Source: Porogramme epimiltina
Taxonomy: Eukaryota > Basidiomycota > Agaricomycetes > Polyporales > Polyporaceae
Assembly (NCBI GenBank): GCA_900155495.1
Contig: FTLJ01000711.1
Coordinates: forward strand, 62,001 to 126,000
DNA: 64,000 bases
Direction: 5' to 3'
Position 1 is the first letter of the stretch. Every line of letters begins with the position of its first letter. Below, piece by piece: positions 24,377 to 35,977 of this stretch. The notes beneath the pieces are model-generated. The model made no database searches, was not told the origin of the DNA, and worked only from the letters and a program-made list of their open reading frames with translations. The position numbers and the translations under genes were made by a program.

Positions 24377-25170
24377 TGATAAATGTACGCCCTTTGGGAC
24401 ACGGCAATATAGAAGCCCGTCGTGAGGAACGACATGATGCCACTATTACGGGATTATATCGCGAGAGAAGTGATTGTGCATGTTCCAAGATGTGGAACTC
24501 TCAGCGCGTACGTGAGCGTAGCACGTTGACTTTGAAGGAATGCCGAAGGCTGGATCAATTAAGGAGCTTCGCGGTGCCTCGAGGCCCTCTCCAGGGCCGT
24601 GTTTTTCGATCCGGTGCACCCTTGGCGCATCCATAAGCCCGTTGGAACATCGCCGACGCAGGGGTGCAATGTAGATTCCCCAAGTGTCCTTTAATTTTGT
24701 ATGCAGGCCTGCCAGCGTGTGGGGCGGGCGCGGTAGTCGCGGCGGCGCCGCGATGATCGCAGTCGCCCCAATTATCCCCTCGCCGTCAGGGTCACCGCAG
24801 GGCGTGGCGAGCACGCGCTAGATGACGGCGGGTCTGACGGGCCCGACGCCCTCGCGGCGGGGGGCGAGATTAAAGAAGAGTAGGCGCAGATGAGCGCCCT
24901 TCTGCGCCCCCAATCGCCGCGACCACGTGGTGGGCCCGAAGTGCACATATATGGGCGAGCGTCGCTTACGTACGAAGACCCAAGGACCCATCCTCTCGAC
25001 GCGGGCCCGCTTCTCGTCTTCACCCCCACACGCCATCTTCGTCCCCACCGACGCCTCTTCCTCCCCTTCGTACGTCGCCCGCCTTTCCCGCCGCCATCCG
25101 TGCCGTCTTGTCGCCCGATCGCTCATCCGCGCTTTTTGCGTCTCCCAACAGCAATCTTCACTTAAAAACG
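24377..25170. other. Intergenic between ATP15 and the CCHC gene
   Basis: I see no gene in these 794 bp. The right third is C-rich and is probably the core promoter and 5' leader of the CCHC protein gene. Confidence 0.45.
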
Positions 25171-26051
25171 ATGTCGGCCCGCGGATGCTTCAATTGCGGC
25201 GGCTGTGAGTATTTTCGCGCGTCGCGCCTCCTCCCCCATGCTCACCCAGTCGGCAGTCGGCCACCAGGCGGCCAACTGCCCGAAGGCAGGCACCCCTACA
25301 TGGTGAGTCCCCTCGCTGCACGTCCTATCAGTCCGCTCAACTTTTGTAGCTATAACTGTGGTATGGAGGGGCACGTCTCGAAGGAGTGCACTGCCGAGAC
25401 CAAGGCGAAAACCTGCTACAAGTGTGGTCAGGAGGGACACATCGTGAGTATCAAACCTGTCATCCCTGGAGCTCCGGCCGAGAGCCAACTAATTTTTTCT
25501 CTCCCCTTACCAGTCTCGCGAGTGCCCTGAGAACGCGACCTCCGGTGGTAGCTACGGCGCGTTCAACAGCAGTTCTGGCACGGAGTGCTACCGCTGCGGC
25601 AAGGTCGGGCACATCGCCCGCGCGTGCCCCGAAGCTCCTGGCGGGAATTCTAGTTACGGTGGCGGCTACGGCAGCTTCGGCGGCCAACAACGTACTTGGT
25701 ACGCTCCCACCTCCTTCCGTGTGCGCTCGCGCTTAACTTTCCCTATAGCTACACGTGCGGCGGTGTGGGTCACTTGTCTCGCGATTGTGTCCAAGGAAGC
25801 AAGTGCTACAACTGCAGTGGCTTCGTAAGATCTTTCAGCATTCTTCCTGCCCCACTTTTTCTCATACGCGTACTACAGGGCCACATCTCGAAGGACTGCC
25901 CTCAGCCGCAGCGCCGTGCATGCTACACGTGCGGCTCTGAAGGGTATGTACGCTCTCCGCTCGATAAGGCTTTTCCTCACACCTCGGCTTTAGGCATATT
26001 TCGAGGGACTGCCCGAACAACGCGGCGGGTGCCGCGGCCGAGGGCTCCTGA
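25171..26051 (+). CDS. GIS2: CCHC zinc-knuckle nucleic-acid binding protein (CNBP/Gis2/byr3 type)
   Basis: Gis2/CNBP binds single-stranded G-rich RNA and DNA, promotes translation of some mRNAs and joins stress granules. Seven exons (25171-25204, 25257-25302, 25350-25443, 25514-25698, 25749-25824, 25879-25943, 25994-26051) join to 185 residues that are almost entirely zinc knuckles. I count seven CX2CX4HX4C units: CFNCGGFGHQAANC, CYNCGMEGHVSKEC, CYKCGQEGHISREC, CYRCGKVGHIARAC, CYTCGGVGHLSRDC, CYNCSGFGHISKDC and CYTCGSEGHISRDC. A glycine and serine rich linker lies between the fourth and fifth. Several introns interrupt the knuckles themselves. Seven knuckles is the number in yeast Gis2 and animal CNBP. 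Confidence 0.95.
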
Positions 26052-26502
26052 GCATCTCACCATCTGTATCTCTATTAGCATCTGTACCCCGCTCTCCCTT
26101 CATCTTGCTTTGCGCTCTAGTACTCGTTATCGAAGTGTACGATTACAGACGCATGTACAGCCGTGTTCGAGAATATAGCATATCGTAGTGTGGGTCCATG
26201 CATTGATAGACGACGTCAGGAGGGGCCAGATGACGAGGGATTAGTGCGAGCTAGTGCGTCAATCAGCATGGCGAGGCCCTGCCCGGGGGGAGGACTTGAC
26301 ATGGGCGGGCCACGGATGGTCGTCGAGGTCGTTCTGGGCTGTGATTTCGGAGGCGAGACGGAGGAAGCCGTGCCGCGCTTGGCCGGCCAATCGAGCGACT
26401 CCTTTTCGTGACGCCAACACCGGCGCTTCTTCCCCGTCTCTTCCGTCCACGCACCTCGCCCTCTTCCTCCTCTTGCCCTCTCTACACCCTCCGACTCTCC
26501 CA
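26052..26502. other. Intergenic between the CCHC and Cox5 genes
   Basis: The 451 bp contain no gene. The last 100 bp are pyrimidine-rich, as is common just before basidiomycete starts. Confidence 0.45.
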
Positions 26503-27277
26503 ATGCAAGCCCTCCGCCTGGCGCGTCCTCGTCTCCCCCTCCGCTCCTCCTCCCGCGCGTTCGCCGCCGCCGCGGCCTCCGCGCACGCGCCCGCGGCCTC
26601 GTCGTCCTCGGCCGTCATCCCGCTCTCGAACGTCGAGGCCATGTGGGGCCGCCTGACCGCGGACGAGCAGCTCGCTATCCACCAGCAGCTCGAGGAGGTC
26701 CAGAAGAAGGACTGGAAGACCCTCTCCGTCGACGAAAAGAAGGCCGGTGCGTGTCCCAGCCCCCCGCCCCTGCGCCGCGTCGCCTCGTTACCTGGCGCGC
26801 CCTTTTTGCTGACGGGCGTTTCCGGGGACAGCGTACTACGTCGCGTTTGGCCCGCACGGCCCTCGTGCGCCCATCGACCCCCCGGGCACGGTCCCCAAGA
26901 TCGTCTTCGGCGTGTCGGGGCTCATCCTCGCCGCCGGCGTGCTCTTCTACTCTATCCGCGCGTCCGGTGCGTATCGGCGCCCACCTCCTTTCCGCCGTGT
27001 TCCGACACTGACTGGGCCCTGCTCTCGCTCTCGTTCTCGCCCCCGGCTCTATAGCACCCGCGCCGCCCAGGACGATCACCAAGGAGTGGGAGGAGGCGAT
27101 GAACGAGCGTGCGCAGGAGCAAAAGATGGACCCCATCCACGGTCCGTCCCGTTCAACTAGCGCCCGACCATTCTTGTCGTGTCTGACGATGTCCCTTTCC
27201 CTCCCCTCCCTCTGTCGTTTCCTACAGGCATTGCATCAGAAGGATACAAGGGTGCCGGCTTTGTCACGCAGAAGTAG
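26503..27277 (+). CDS. COX5: Cytochrome c oxidase subunit IV (fungal Cox5)
   Basis: This nuclear-encoded subunit stabilises complex IV in the inner mitochondrial membrane. Four exons (26503-26746, 26832-26966, 27055-27141, 27228-27277) join to 171 residues. An Arg, Ala and Ser rich presequence (MQALRLARPRLPLRSSSRAF) is followed by VIPLSNVEAMWGRLTADEQ and by YYVAFGPHGPRAPIDPPG. One transmembrane helix follows (VFGVSGLILAAGVLFYSIRA), then the matrix tail TKEWEEAMNERAQEQKMDPI, ending EGYKGAGFVTQK. This order is typical of fungal Cox5/COX IV. It converges on RPN8, with 400 bp between the stops. Confidence 0.95.
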
Positions 27278-27677
27278 AGCTCCCCGGGCTGCACCGGCGC
27301 AGGCGGGCGAGCGTAGAAGTCGAGGGAACATGCGTTAACGCCGCACGCCGGCGGCTGCCTACGGGTGGGCGAGCGGGCGTTCCATGCTCTCCTCCCTGCT
27401 GCGTCCGCGCCGTCAACGTGTGGAAGGATGGTACTAGCTACAACTTTAGTAATCTCCTGTTATTCGTGCTGCCTCAACCAACTTGATTGCACACCCGCAC
27501 GGGCATGCGTCAGGGCTAGACGTTCAACAAGCTATTCTCGTACTTTTTTCAATCTCCGTGTCGCACTGCGTCATTCGCTCAACAGTAGCTTGCGAGTGAA
27601 TGGGTGCCGTACAACACGGGGGAAAGCGCGAAGATAGCGATAAAGTCAAGGAATGCATGTCCGCAATACTACCGAGA
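27278..27677. other. Convergent 3' region of COX5 and RPN8
   Basis: These 400 bp should hold the 3' UTRs of both genes. I see no coding sequence. Confidence 0.45.
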
Positions 27678-28959
27678 TTACAAGCCCTTATCCTCTGCGC
27701 TCGTTTTACTTGAGTCCTTCTCCTTTTCACCCTTCTCCTTCTCATCGCCCTTTCCATTCTTCGGTTTCTCTTTCTCCTTCTCGCTCTTACTCTCTTCAAG
27801 CTCTGCTCGACCAATGGACGCCTTGTTGTCGACCAGTGCGTGCAGGGCAATGACGGCACGGAGCAGGCTGCTCATGTAGACGACGAGCATCTCGTCGTTC
27901 GTCGTCGCCGCGAAGCTCTGTGTCACCTCGGGGTCGTTGAGGTCCGGCAGCAGGTTGAGCGCATCCTGGAGGTGGTACGCAATCTGGTGGTTTGGCGGCA
28001 TCTTGCCGGCCGCGACCTCGACAAGATACGCTTGGATGTCGGCGAGGCGCGATTGCAACCCGCGCAGGGACGCGAGCTGCTCCGCAACGCGCGTCGCAAG
28101 TGTCGTGGTGGTGGAGTCCTTGATGTCACGCAACAAGTGCTCTACGCCAATCTCTTCAGCCTCCTCGGCTTCGATCGCGGACGGTACGTGCAGGAACGTC
28201 TTCCGCGTCTCGGTGCCGTCCTATGGAGCATAGCAGAGGGTGAGGACCGCATATATGAAGTGAGCGAAAAGGGGACGAACATCCTTGATCTCTTCAACGG
28301 CGAAGTATGCGTCTGTTGGGATGCCTACTGTTGTTGGCCGGACGTCGACAATAACCATGACGGGCCGAGGAATGAATTGCTTCAAGAGGTCGTTTATTTC
28401 TTGGTCCGAGGCTCGTAGCTTGGGGCCCGTGTGATACCAGCCAATCATCCGCTCACGAGCTGCATATTTGTGGAGAAAACGGAGACACGCGCGAGGCAAA
28501 ACGGACAAGAGCGGAAGCAGGCGTGAATGAGCACGGCGGAGCGGACGAGGGACGGGGTGAAACTTACGGACCGTTGACCTTCTTGAACATCTCCCACATG
28601 CCCTCGATGTAGTTGTGATCGAGGAACCACGTCTTGCTATCCTTGTCGTCCTCCTCGAACGGGATGCCGAACGAGTTCGCGACGTTCACCGTCGTGCCGT
28701 TGTCCTGCCCGAGGAGAATGCCCACAACGCGCTTGCTGGAGCCGCGCGAGGTCGCGCGCGCATGGTGGTCTGCCACAGAAAGCAAGACAAGTGGGTGTAC
28801 GACTGTAGTAATGCGCACGAGTGAGACGGAGCGTGTGCCATTTAGTGGGCGGGAGGCGTACCGACAGTAGTATTTGAGAGTGCTGAGAGCTACAGACGTT
28901 GAGCAGGAGCATCCAGATATTGGTAATGAACACACCTGTTCTGTTGTTGTGGCGACCAT
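27678..28959 (-). CDS. RPN8: 26S proteasome lid subunit Rpn8 (PSMD7)
   Basis: Rpn8 pairs with the deubiquitinase Rpn11 in the proteasome lid. Five exons (28936-28959, 28862-28889, 28572-28802, 28281-28459, 27678-28220) join to 334 residues. The MPN domain starts [17 protein letters not shown], continues with [10 protein letters not shown] and [10 protein letters not shown], and includes [14 protein letters not shown]. The catalytic HxH of active JAMM proteases is absent, as in all Rpn8 proteins. The C-terminal helical part ([17 protein letters not shown], then [14 protein letters not shown] sequence) precedes a Lys and Glu rich tail. The second exon has 28 nt and is needed to link the start to the MPN domain. 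The donor after exon 3 is the weak GTCCGT. Confidence 0.95.
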
Positions 28960-30017
28960 GTTGAAGGGAAGGGAGGGAGAGTACTGGTGACGGAAGGTGG
29001 AGAAAGGGAAAGTGGCTGAGCTTGCTTCGATGAGTGGGGTGAACGCGCGTACGCGTCCTCGGGCTGTTTGCACGTGTTGTCTAGACGCGTCTAGTAGCTG
29101 GTGGCTCTATCGGCAAGATTCGCCTTTCCAACCATTAAAACACCCCAACAAACGAGCTCATCCAGCTTAAACTGCAACTGTCTCATTGCTACAGAAAGTT
29201 TTATATCCGGGGCAACCTGCTTACGCCGATATGAAAAGGGAGAGGCCTGACTCGAAGATACCTGGGGGTGACATTGAGATCTAGAGTGAGGATTACTAAA
29301 ATCTGATCCTTGCTTTGGCTAAGACATACGCAGAGAATTCCCTGTCAATTGTTGTCACTCGCGAGACGGGCATCGTAGCCTCCACCGAGTCTTTAGGAAT
29401 GATTATTGACACTTGAAGGACTCGAAAACTATTCCATTAGTATACTGGCTTCATCTATACATGTCGTTGCAACAGCCTCTGCGGAACACCATCCACCAAT
29501 CGCGGTTACACACCCCAGTGTCGGGCAGAAGGGAGGTAGCATACAATAGACGAGACTGAAATGCTTCACCATCGCTTCCAAATACCTCGAAATAAGTTCA
29601 GGAGAAAATGGTCACGTGACTAACAAAGTATAGCAGCAATTCGGTATCTACAGTGTAATCATATAAAATCCGAGCGCGCAACACTGAGCTTGCGGCGGAA
29701 GCTCCATGGAGATGACCAATTCCTCTCTCTTCGTGAGGTCCCCCTCGTTCCGAACTCGGAAGACGGGGGCGCCACGAAGGAAGAGAAGTGGCCTCCTGCA
29801 GGAGTTGTGTGTGATCTAAAGTTTGATAAAGGGGGTACCCTGCTAGCTTGTCGCCTCCGTGGCAGTGCGCACTACCCCAGAGACGACGGAGGGTGTCACA
29901 TCCCTCGGGTACCCCTATGGCCCGCGTGAGGTGGCAAGTCTCCCGCGTGCCCAATGTCCCCCAGATCCCAATATCCCCCAGATCCCGTATCTCCGCGGAG
30001 ACTAGTGGCAGCTCGTG

Positions 30018-30222
30018 TCCCCCAGAACCCGAAGTCGAGCATTCGAGAGGGTGGCGAGGCCTCGACGAAGCAAGACGGTACCCAGAAAATGGCAGCGGCT
30101 AGAAATCACGGCACCTTGATAACCGATGCCAGAAGCAGGTCATATCCCCCAGAACCCGAAGATCAGCGTTCGAGAGGGTGGCAAGACCTCCACGAAGCGT
30201 GAAGTATACCCAGAAAATGGTA
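30018..30222. repeat. Minisatellite, two long direct copies
   Basis: Two copies of a roughly 78-bp unit start at 30018 and 30145 (period 127 bp). Both begin TCCCCCAGAACCCGAAG, share TTCGAGAGGGTGGC in the middle and end ACCCAGAAAATGG. They differ at about one base in six. Shorter related strings (TCCCCCAGATCCC) at about 29956 and 29974 look like remnants of further copies. Confidence 0.75.
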
Positions 30223-30560
30223 GAATCCGGATGGCGGCTGTACCGAGACAACGCTCGCACCCAGAGATCGGCGGTACCCTTAAAGGGTCGCAAGTTGCAT
30301 GTTCAGCTCAGTAGACCCCCGAATAACCCAGCCTGTCACCCGTGGAAGAATAGCATGTCATCAGATGCACCGAAATCGAATATCGAGTCCTCACCGATAC
30401 CACGACGAAGTCTGCCATGCATAGAACCACCTGTGAATATCGATCCACACCAACCCTAGAAATCAAACGGTGCCATTAACCGCATCGGTGAACAGAAGTA
30501 TCGGGAGCTCGCCTGTTCGGACCATGCCCCCTGTCCTCACAAGAATCCGGCGCGCAGCGT

Positions 30561-30685
30561 CGGATGTCGTCCGTGTCGGCCATATCGTTCATAGAGTCGT
30601 CCGTGTCGTCCATGTTGTGCCGGTCGCGTCATGTCGTCCGTGCCGTGTCGTCCGTGTCGTTGGTGTCGTGTCGAATGTCGGTCGA
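30561..30685. repeat. GTC/GTCCGT low-complexity tract
   Basis: GTCGTCCGTGTC-like words recur irregularly across about 120 bp, creating artificial open frames on both strands. Confidence 0.6.
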
Positions 30686-30760
30686 GAGCCCAGGCCCGAG
30701 AAGCCTACGACGGTGGCGGTTCCGCCGCAAACCCCACAGACTAGAGCCCTATGCTGAGTC

Positions 30761-30784
30761 GATGTCGATGTCGATGTCGATGTT
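30761..30784. repeat. Hexamer array (GATGTC)4
   Basis: Four consecutive GATGTC units, the last ending in T instead of C. This is a simple microsatellite with no sign of coding. Confidence 0.8.
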
Positions 30785-32440
30785 GTACCTGCCGGTCGAG
30801 TGCCTTGCAAGGAAACCTGAAGAAAACCGGAAAGAAGTAACACTGCCAAACACCACACCACATCTGAAGCAGAAACCTCCACGAATTTTCACAGCATATA
30901 GAGCGCAGCCCATACTGTACCACCGTCGAGGGAGCAGAGGTCATCAGGGTGGCCAGCCCCTCGCTCCACCTCGCCGACGTCTGCCACACCCTGTCAGCCG
31001 CCGCCCACGCCGTCCTCCACGTCGTCCGCCAAACGTCGGTATCGTCCTCGGCCTCGTCGTCGCAGTCGGGTCTTGAACATCATTTTCGGCCTCTTCGGCA
31101 CCAGGCCGTCGAGTCTGCGGAGCACCTGCGGGGAGAGACGGGGGATAGCAGCGAACGTGTCGAGAAGCGGGAACCGGAACAGAGAAGCCCGAGGACCAGC
31201 CCCGCCGCTACCTTTGCCGAGACCAGCTCCGGCATACGACGAGGTAGCACAACTCGGGAGTACCTGATAGGAGCTCCTCTTCGGCGCGCGCATGATGGGT
31301 GGGGTGAAGAAGAGACTAGGGGGCTGCGAGGTCTCATATACGCTCTCTGTTGGGATCGAGGCTGAACCTTGGGGGAGGCTGACTGCCGTTGTCGGATTGG
31401 CTGGACATCTCAATGACATGCGTATGTCCAGACCTAGGGCTCAGAACTTGGTACATGGGTCATGCTGGTACTCTGGAAGGGGTCAAGAGGCGGAAGGATA
31501 TCAGCAACAATGTCCACGGCGGACGTCGATTAGAGATGGAGCGTCGTCGATGCGTTTCATCCTGCCTCTCCCTGAGGCTACCTTCGAGGACGTGGGAGCG
31601 AACCACTATGAGACCGTCAGCCGCTCAATGGAGTCGGTCAAAAAAAGCTCAAGTATAACGACAGTAAGGGCAGCTACAAAAGAGATAGACGAGGATCAGA
31701 CTGATGTCCCCAAGTGCACGAGATAAGACTTAAGCCAAAGACGCACCTTACATCACCTCGCACGCATGAACCCCATGATGATCCTTCCAGACCGCTATTC
31801 CTGTAACACCGGCGCACTGCGATGTAAGTTGAGGTTAAACTCCCGGCTGTGCCATCCAATCCGGAACTCGGCCCAGAGTGCTTCGACGACCGCTCTCGCA
31901 CCGTTCAAAGACAGAGGATTGCATCCGAACTCGTGGAGGAAACGAGGCCAATGGCGATTCTGCCGGGCTCACAACTCATCGCCCTCCAACGTGCCCTGCA
32001 ACTCCGCGGAGTGCGTTATCGCCAGCTTTCCCCCGCCCGCTGACTGCCGAGTCGTAAACGAGGGTCCAACCTCGTCACCGCTCACCGGAACGTGGCCACA
32101 CGCGGGTCGCCGTACGCGAGGGGGCCAGGAAAGGTCTTGCGGGCAGGCGTGCAGGCAGGCGAGGCGAGGACGGGGGGCTCAGTGTGTGGGATGCGAGCAC
32201 GGATACGCCGGTGACCGCGGCGGGGTCCACGGAGAGAAGAAAGGGTGGGCTGGGGATGGGTACGGTGAACGCATAGATATACAATACGGATACAGTGAAG
32301 GGTATGCGTATGAATGCGGGGCAGAAGTCGCGATGGGAACGCCGCTGCCATTATCTTCTGGTGGACTTCGACCACGGGGAAACGTGCCGCCCTCCGGCTC
32401 GCTAGGTCGCCGCGGGGGGCGGAGAGGGCGCCGCGGACCC

Positions 32441-32928
32441 TCACTGCCGGATCGTCTCGTCCGGGGTCGTGTCGATCAGGCCGGACATGTCGTCGACGGG
32501 CAGCTCGTTGATCACGGACCACACAGAGGCCTTGAACTGCGCGGCGGCGCGTAGCGTCGATGTCGTCAGCCCCCCACACGCACACGCAAAGACAATTGGG
32601 AGCGGGCAACGCACCAGGGTGAGAACAAGGCCCATCTTCACCTCTAGTTTCCGGAGCCGTCCCAACATCGCTTCGTCGGGGGCCTCGCTCACGCGTCGTG
32701 TGTCCGCGATCAGCTGGACGCGCAGCACAGTGTCAGCGTTCGCGTTCCCTGGCCGCGCGGAAGGTGGCCGCTGGATAGCGCGTGGAACACACGAGTACAC
32801 ACCTCCTTAATGCTCTGGGACAGCTGTGCATATTGCCACAGCACTTCGGCCTCGAGCTCGGAGAGGTTGGGGTGGCCCTCGTACGGGTTTGTCTGGAAGA
32901 CAGTGCTGCTTTGGAGGGCGGCGGCCAT
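32441..32928 (-). CDS. DAD3: DASH/Dam1 complex subunit Dad3
   Basis: The DASH complex forms rings on spindle microtubules and couples kinetochores to them. Three exons (32803-32928, 32615-32713, 32441-32536) join to 106 residues, the expected size. The N-terminal block NPYEGHPNLSELEAEVLWQY, then AQLSQSIKEL, is the signature of Dad3. It is followed by helices predicted to form a coiled coil (LRKLEVKMGLVLTLFKASVW). The last segment is acidic (LPVDDMSGLIDTTPDE). The assignment rests mainly on the NPYE...EAEVLW motif, which is strongly conserved among fungi. Confidence 0.88.
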
Positions 32929-35900
32929 CGTTATTGGTGTGTAGGGGAGCGCGTTTACATGGACCAAGTCCACTGACCGGGGCAGCGGAGGAGGGCAACG
33001 AGCGGAGTGCAAGGCGCGACCCCGCCACGGTCCGTGCAGGCAGGGCGGCGCGTGTGTGGCGTGGGTAGGTGCGAGCGCATCCCGACTTCTTCGGGCGTTA
33101 GGCGGTCCCACCAAACTCCGACTATGCATCGGGCGCTCACTTGTGTCTCGATAGCGTTGCACGGCGCGCAGAACTATCGCCGCAAACCACATCTTATGGC
33201 ACCGGTTCACCACGAGGCATGAAGCCGCCCTCTTCTATTGCTGCTAAAATACCTGACGATCGCCGTCCAATCGGCGAGGTGGATAGTGTGGCCAGATCTT
33301 TCGAGAGGACACATGTTTTGGGGTATGTCGCCCACCACGAGGCAGGCTGTGAAACTCCAGCGTCAGCGCGCAAGCTCTAAGTTGAAGGTTGAAGGTTTAG
33401 GGTAGCTGGACGCCGAAGGCGAGTTTATTGTCTACCACATTCTTTCCAGGGTGAACATCGGGATGTGGTTCATGACAGTGCCGCACGCAGCGTTCGCGTG
33501 TGTCCGCCTCCGCAATAGTGACTCTTCACAGGTGAGAGCATCCAGGCCCTCCGCGGTGTTGTGCCCTTTGCCGGTTGGCTGAGGGCCTTTCCTCACGTCA
33601 CAATTTACAAAACGTCCACTCCTGATGATCTCTCGAGAAATGCCACGGGCGCACGCTTGCCGCGACCCGTGGATGACTCGAACTACAGTGGTAAGTATGT
33701 GTCCGTCCGTTCGCCGTGGCGAAGAGCCGGTTTAGGTCAGTGGCGGCCCACGTACTCGCGTGCGCCCATAACGTCATCCTAGCCTCTTCCTCTCTTCAGG
33801 TAACGGGGCGCGGGCAGGCCCGAGCGCCGTTGTACTCGGAATCCCCGTGTCCCCGCGCAGCAACGCGCCAGAGTGCCTTGCTGGGAGAATGGAGAGCACT
33901 GTATCCACGCCAATTTAGGTGCCCTTTTCGGTGGCGCGGTGGCGACCAGTGCGCGACGTCGCCGGAGGCGAGTGTTTGCCCGCGCCCCCGAGCAAGGAGA
34001 AGCCTGGTGGCACCCCGTGCGCGTCGCAGCCTCCTCACAGGCACTTGAGTTGCATTCCCTTCCGAGCATTTGCACCGCAAAGGCAGAGTCGGCGCAAGGC
34101 TCGGCATGCCTTTCCCGGCGGCCAGAGAGATGCGGGCGCGGGAGGAAGTAGCGAGATCATGATCCCGCGAAGGTTGGTCCTTATTGTCTCCCGCACGCGA
34201 CGGTTGCTCGGATGACGCAAATCATTACTGGGGCTTCGCGGGCCTTCCGCTGGCAGCGCACGCCGACCGGCGGCCAGCGGTAATCACAAAGCGAGGTCTC
34301 TACTTGGGTATTGAAGTCCCGGTGGGAGTGGTATCTTGGATGGTGCCTACGAGGTAACGAGCATTCCCATGGCGGAGTCAATGAATAGCTGCGGGATATC
34401 CGAAGATGCCTATTCTGTAAGTCGCACGGCATGCATTATTCATCGCAGTTCGGCAGCCAGATATCCAGATACCTCAGCGTGACCTGTGTTCCACTCGAGA
34501 CACATGAGCGCACCATAGAGGCTCCGAACGAGGTACGCTAGACCTCTGCTCTCGTTCTGCCATCACGGGGATTAGGACAATGTCCGGTTGTGGGGAACAT
34601 GGAACTATCTGCTTGCCAGTTTATCGGACTATTCTCATACCGGCCTTCTCTTCTGGTACTTCGTTCCCTTGCCTTATACTGACACTCCTTTGTGTTTATC
34701 TTACAGCGGGCGACTAACGACATTGCAACGACGTTCGGATCAGCCCGAGCGCGCGGGGTGTGTATACGTACGGTCATGGGTCTAATGGACATTTGGTTGT
34801 TTTGTCCTCACTCTAGAACGACTGAATTGTTCGCCAGCTCCGAGACTAGTGTGCAGTCTTTTTCCGATGGATGGACGAATGCGCAGACCGCGAAGGGGCG
34901 GGCCTTGGCATATCTGGCAACACCTCCACAAATTGCCGCGGATTGGTTCTGCCCGCGACGACCCTTGGAGCGTCTTGTATCGACTGCTATATGGCAGTGA
35001 ATCTAGTGCTGCGGGCGGGGGCCCGGAGGCCCGGCGATCGAACCGAAATGAAAAAGAGCATGAGGCTATCTGCCACTGGGGCGAAGATCATATGTTTCGA
35101 TCAAAGGAGTCGGTAGATCCATCTGCATCTGTTGGAAGGCGCGATGGGGCGGTCTGACATCAGGAGAGGGGCGGGAGGGGGGACGAAAAAGGAGCGTGGC
35201 CGACGGGCCGCATGACACTGGCTGGGATTGGGAATGTGGCCGGGGGCGGTTCTGATGAGTGCGTTCTTGTGCGGGGGCTGGGGCCTGGGCCGGTGAAGGT
35301 CAGCAGATGGTGATGGGACGGCGACGGTTGGAAGGCAGCACGAGCTGGACACGAGGCTCTCAAACGGGAAGGCGAAAGACAATAAGAGTGGCAACCACGC
35401 GGGGGGCGCCCGGGCGGAAGAAGGCGCGGCCTGGACGGAGGCGGCGGAGCGCGAATGGCGGATGGCCAAGGGCGAATGGCGGATGGCTCGGGGGCGAAGA
35501 TCGATGCCAGATCCCATCGCAGATCGGGCAGGCCCTCGCGTCCCCGCTGCCCGTTGGCGAGGCTGGCGATTGGCAGGCGCTCGGGGCAGGCGCCTGCCCG
35601 GCTTCGCGTTCGACCCGCGCCGCCCGCCCGCCGTCGCCTTGTCGTCCCCTCGCTCGCTTGCGTCTGTTGCGAGGCTGCCCCATCGCGCTGCCCTGATTCC
35701 CCCCGCCTGCGCACATAAACCGTCCTCGCAGGCGAGGCACACCCACTCGCTTCGTCTCGCCCTCTTTCGTTCCCGCTCGCCTCCCTTTCTTTCCCCATCA
35801 CCACCTTCCCTTTCCGCCACCGTTCTTTCATCCTTGGGCGCGCCCCGAGTCGAAAACAATTGTCTTCCGACCTCCCCCCATACGCGAGCCTCCTAGGCCC

Positions 35901-35977
35901 CCTCCTCTCGGCACAAGGCTGCTAAATCAGGTGGAGCTCCTCCTGTCCGTCTTACACAACCCTCCTTGTCCGAAAAC
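32929..35977. other. 3 kb gene-free interval
   Basis: I find no supported gene here. The right part becomes C-rich and is probably promoter and leader of the BTB-like gene. A 16-bp perfect direct repeat lies near 35451. Confidence 0.45.
35451..35487. repeat. 16-bp direct repeat
   Basis: GCGAATGGCGGATGGC occurs at 35451-35466 and again at 35472-35487, a 21-bp period, upstream of the BTB-like gene. It is short and of unknown meaning. Confidence 0.7.

Larger units (their letters stand above)
28960..32440. other. 3.5 kb gene-poor region with repeats
   Basis: I find no supported gene. The interval contains a two-copy minisatellite (30018-30222), a GTC-rich low-complexity run (30561-30685) and a short GATGTC hexamer array (30761-30784). 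The longest open frame (31292-31726, plus strand) has no recognisable motif. Decayed mobile-element sequence is possible but not shown. Confidence 0.45.

Noticed and set aside
31292..31726. 144-residue frame in the gene-poor region
   Set aside because: No motif, no continuation through splice sites and no family resemblance; possibly a chance frame or a decayed element.
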